Origin: Gammaproteobacteria bacterium
GTDB taxonomy: Bacteria; Pseudomonadota; Gammaproteobacteria; UBA12402
DNA length: 9,131 nucleotides
Assembly: GCA_028282395.1 (NCBI GenBank)
Contig: JANQHY010000208.1
Span: 1-9,131, forward strand
Direction of reading: 5' to 3'
Under the pieces are notes generated by a model, which saw only the letters and a list, made by a program, of their open reading frames with translations, ran no database searches and had not been told where the DNA came from. The position numbers and the translations under genes were made by a program. Shown here piece by piece: positions 6,365 to 9,131 of the stretch (position 1 is its first letter; the number at the start of each line of letters is the position of its first letter).

Positions 6365-8242
6365 ATGCTAGACAAAGATCAGATTAATCTGCAAACATTC
6401 GCTAAATTAAAAAAACAGTATCTTCATGGCATGTTTGACAGCGGCAATACAAAACAGAAGCATTGGCGCTATCCTATCCCCCAAACCGATGAAGCGTTAC
6501 TAAATGCTGAGGGGAATCAATATGCTGACCAACTCTATTATCGCTTCATGCAGCTCCTCGATATAAAGTTACCATTTCTATTCGGCAGGGAGCGTTATAA
6601 AATCATTAAAAAAGATCCTAAACAGATGACCTCAAAAGAGAAAGGGATACTTGCTGCATATTTAAAAAAATTAAATGATTTTCATATTGCTGCAACGAAA
6701 AAGACGAGCGAAGAAGAGGATAATAAATATTGGAATATGGTCAACAGTCTGAAAGACTGTCTTAATCAAGTAGAGGGATTTAATGAGGCCGACAATCGTG
6801 CAAAACAGCGCAAAAGAAACCGGGTCTTTTCTGATGTCAATGATATCGATCTCTTCCAACCCTCACCCTACTCATATAATAGCTATAATGGCGTTATTAT
6901 TATTGATGGAAATAACAATTATAATGGTCACAACCACCACTCTCATCATAGCCATCTTATTAGTAATGAAGTTCATAAATTTGGTAAAGATATACATAAA
7001 GCTGCAGATGCCACATTCAAATTAACTAACAGCGCCATTAAAGGTATTGAGCACGCTGGCGCTGGCCTTGAACATGATGTCTGTGGTGGCGGCTGTGATT
7101 GTGGTGGCGGTTGCGATTGCGGTGATGATTGTTGCAAATGTTGTGGCGGCTGTTGTGGAATATCGATAGGTGGAGGAGTGATGGGCGGCGCTGCAGCTGG
7201 CGGCTCGACCTCTTCGGGATCAAATGGCGGTGGCGACAATGGCGGTGGGGGTAATAATAAGCTTCATAGTCACCATGCGAATAGTGCGGCCCAACATGGC
7301 AGCCATCATGGTTTCTTTGGCAATCTGCAAAATAATTTTGAAATGATAAAACACGGCCATTTCTTTGATGGTTGGAGTCATACTATGTTCCACATGACTT
7401 GGGCAACGCCATTTGTCATGGTGTATGCAGCGTATACTTTTTTGATTGTTTCACATAACCTTGTTCTGGATACGATAAAACTATTCAAACCCAGTTCAAG
7501 TCGTCGTGATCGCAAAGCTGCAGCACAAGATCTTGCTTTTACTCTGCTATTTGGCACACTCGGCTTTTTCCTCGGAACATTTGGTGGGCCACATACAGCA
7601 ATTCTAATGTGTCTCATGTTTGCGCGACTCGGCCGCTTCCTATCAAAGAAATGGCGTAAACATAGAGAACGTAAAAATTATGATGGGATTACCAAACCAG
7701 AGAAATACGTTCCCACAGCCGCAAGATTAGATGATTTAGCTGCTAGCTTTAAAGAACTGGAAAATAGTAATGATTATAATAACCTCATAAATGAAGCAGA
7801 TGACGAAAACGATGCTGAAAACCGTGTTATGGCAGCCGACATGCTAAACGCTGGCTACCATATTGTCAGAAAAGAGAAACAGTATATTACCAATAAATCA
7901 AAATTCAGAAAAGGCGATAATGGTTTTTTCTCTACCATTGGACACAAAACAATAAACAGCTATCGTGGTTACCATAAACATTTTGCTACTGCTGATCGTA
8001 AAGAGGGCCTAACTAATTTTGGCCTATTTAATAAACCCTCTAGCCAACTTAACCATAAAAATAATTGGGACAGTGAGGTTAATAGCATGAAGACATTCAT
8101 TAATAAATATTATAATGGTTCACGCAATAACTACTCATCGCCTATGAGTTCAACCACGCCTAATGACATTTACCAAAACACGAAAGATGGCAATACCTAC
8201 CAAGAGGGCAATACAACACCACAGCATACTTATTACAACTAA
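6365..8242 (+). CDS. Unrecognised 625-residue Cys/His-cluster membrane protein
   Basis: I do not recognise this protein. Residues 1-160 are charged and probably helical, with no signal peptide. His189-His197 is a cluster of six His in nine residues. Residues 240-264 hold 11 Cys, starting with two CGGGCD units and ending in CC, CxC and CC pairs, as in metallothioneins. A Gly/Ser/Asn linker (265-298) leads to a second His-rich stretch (301-332). Two hydrophobic regions, about 341-366 and 390-422, look like membrane segments, followed by a very basic stretch (RFLSKKWRKHRERK, 424-437). The rest is soluble, and the last 60 residues are rich in Asn, Thr, Ser and Tyr. The ATG has AAGGGGA at 6354-6360. 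It is alone on the plus strand between minus-strand genes. Metal binding at a membrane is an inference; a secreted effector or an envelope protein is also possible. Confidence 0.85.
   Translation: MLDKDQINLQTFAKLKKQYLHGMFDSGNTKQKHWRYPIPQTDEALLNAEGNQYADQLYYRFMQLLDIKLPFLFGRERYKIIKKDPKQMTSKEKGILAAYLKKLNDFHIAATKKTSEEEDNKYWNMVNSLKDCLNQVEGFNEADNRAKQRKRNRVFSDVNDIDLFQPSPYSYNSYNGVIIIDGNNNYNGHNHHSHHSHLISNEVHKFGKDIHKAADATFKLTNSAIKGIEHAGAGLEHDVCGGGCDCGGGCDCGDDCCKCCGGCCGISIGGGVMGGAAAGGSTSSGSNGGGDNGGGGNNKLHSHHANSAAQHGSHHGFFGNLQNNFEMIKHGHFFDGWSHTMFHMTWATPFVMVYAAYTFLIVSHNLVLDTIKLFKPSSSRRDRKAAAQDLAFTLLFGTLGFFLGTFGGPHTAILMCLMFARLGRFLSKKWRKHRERKNYDGITKPEKYVPTAARLDDLAASFKELENSNDYNNLINEADDENDAENRVMAADMLNAGYHIVRKEKQYITNKSKFRKGDNGFFSTIGHKTINSYRGYHKHFATADRKEGLTNFGLFNKPSSQLNHKNNWDSEVNSMKTFINKYYNGSRNNYSSPMSSTTPNDIYQNTKDGNTYQEGNTTPQHTYYN
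7082..7156 (+). other. Cys-cluster coding segment with short tandem repeats
   Basis: This stretch codes for residues 240-264 of the orphan protein. The 18-base unit for CGGGCD at 7082-7099 is repeated at 7100-7117 with third-position changes only, and a diverged third copy (CGDDCC) follows at 7118-7135. The Cys spacing is x3, x1, x3, x1, x3, adjacent, x1, adjacent, x2, adjacent. The synonymous differences between copies suggest that the protein repeat is under selection. Confidence 0.75.
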
Positions 8243-8245
8243 GCA

Positions 8246-9131
8246 TCAAATAATATCAAACTGTTGCAATGCTGTCTCATCGTCACGCCAGTTAGCTTTT
8301 ACTTTTACCCATAAGCGTATAAATACTTTTTTATGGTAACGGCCTTCAAGGATTTTACGCGTGCGCTCGCCGATTTTTTTTAATTTCTCACCACCTTGAC
8401 CAATCAAGATCGCTTTTTGCCCAGAACGCTCAACCCAGACTGTTGCACTCAATTTAAGCAACGCTTCCTGATTGTCAAAGTTATCAATTGTGACAGCCAC
8501 AGCGTGCGGTACCTCTTGAGAAGTAATCTTCAAAATCACCTCACGCACTAATTCAGCAATTAAAAATCCTTCGCTGCGATCAGTACGCTGTTGTGGTGGA
8601 AAGAAATGTGGGCCAGGTGGCAGATGACTCACAACCACTTTCTCAAGTTCACCAATATGGCCACTGCGCCGCGCTGAAAGCGGTACTACGGCTGCAAAAG
8701 GTAACTTTTGCGACAACTCTGCCAATATTGGTAGTAACTGCTCTTTATCTTTAATCAAGTCAACTTTATTGACCACTAAAATAACCGGGATAGTTGCCTT
8801 CTGTAACCGAGCAAGAATTTTTTCATCATCTTCACGCCAAGCGCGAACATCGACAACAAAAATCAGTAGATCAACATCATCAATTACTTGATCAACTGTA
8901 CGATTCATTGCCTGATTAATTGCATGAGGTGTAGAAGAGTGCCGGCCTGGGGTATCAACATAAATCGCCTGCACCTCAGCAACGGTTTTAACACCAAGAA
9001 TTCTATGGCGTGTTGTCTGCGCTTTACGTGAAGTAATCGATAATTTTTCACCGAGTATGGCATTTAACAGTGTTGACTTGCCAACGTTGGGACGACCAAC
9101 AATAGCAACATAGCCACAACGCTGTACGGGC
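8246..9131 (-). CDS. era: GTPase Era, 5' end off window
   Basis: Era is an essential GTP-binding protein that binds the 3' end of 16S rRNA and helps mature the 30S ribosomal subunit. The visible 294 residues read in frame from the window edge, so the GTG at 8972-8974 is internal and not the start. Only a few N-terminal residues are missing compared with the usual ~300. Motifs are G1 GRPNVGKS (9075-9098), the G2 region TTRHR, G3 DTPG, G4 NKVD and G5 SAR. The C-terminal KH domain has IGQGGEKLKKIG, and the WVKVKANWRDDE end matches gammaproteobacterial Era. The stop lies 3 bases from the stop of the convergent orphan gene with no terminator between, so the two transcripts may overlap. Its usual partner rnc would lie beyond the right edge; recO is not seen downstream. 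Confidence 0.96.
   Translation of the reverse strand, partial: PVQRCGYVAIVGRPNVGKSTLLNAILGEKLSITSRKAQTTRHRILGVKTVAEVQAIYVDTPGRHSSTPHAINQAMNRTVDQVIDDVDLLIFVVDVRAWREDDEKILARLQKATIPVILVVNKVDLIKDKEQLLPILAELSQKLPFAAVVPLSARRSGHIGELEKVVVSHLPPGPHFFPPQQRTDRSEGFLIAELVREVILKITSQEVPHAVAVTIDNFDNQEALLKLSATVWVERSGQKAILIGQGGEKLKKIGERTRKILEGRYHKKVFIRLWVKVKANWRDDETALQQFDII

Noticed and set aside
7082..7156. Cys cluster as a ferredoxin or zinc-ribbon motif
   Set aside because: The spacing lacks the CxxCxxCxxxC of ferredoxins and the paired CxxC knuckles of zinc ribbons; it is closer to metallothionein-like CxC and CC pairs.
6973..7239. Minus-strand Pro/Gln-rich reading frame of 88 codons opposite the Cys cluster
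   Set aside because: It is the complement of GGC/TGT-rich Cys-Gly codons, has no ribosome site and only low-complexity content. The plus-strand frame is long and coherent.
8246..8974. era starting at the GTG at 8972-8974
   Set aside because: The frame continues upstream to the window edge and encodes the P-loop GRPNVGKS, so that GTG is internal.

Overview
The window looks like a piece of a gammaproteobacterial chromosome of low to moderate GC. The Era GTPase at the right end is of ordinary gammaproteobacterial type, the reading is dense, and most genes lie on the minus strand. I cannot name the genus.

Layout: the left 5.6 kb is one tight minus-strand operon. In transcription order it reads aroA, aroK, aroQ, aroE, a DAHP synthase gene (aroG-type), aroB and aroC, the last cut by the window edge. 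These seven genes encode every step from phosphoenolpyruvate plus erythrose 4-phosphate to chorismate. The junctions are 4-base ATGA overlaps, a 1-base overlap, an 11-base gap and an 11-base overlap, so translation is probably coupled along the transcript. Several enzymes carry substitutions at positions that are normally conserved: shikimate kinase at the shikimate site, EPSP synthase at the glyphosate-linked loop, DAHP synthase at the feedback site, and DHQ synthase near the active site.

Upstream of aroA is a 721-base region without a convincing protein gene. It holds small hairpins, a possible Phe-rich leader peptide reading towards aroA, and a 156-base element with 36-base inverted arms that resembles a REP doublet or a MITE.

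The region then gives way to a single plus-strand gene for a 625-residue protein I do not recognise. It has a soluble N-terminus, a His cluster, a metallothionein-like Cys cluster (11 Cys in 25 residues), a Gly/Ser linker, a second His-rich stretch, a predicted membrane segment pair, and an Asn-rich tail. It ends 3 bases from the stop codon of convergent era, which runs off the right edge.

The aro genes work together as a self-contained chorismate factory. The orphan gene has no visible functional link to either neighbour and, with the repeat next to it, looks like an accessory insertion between era and the aro operon.
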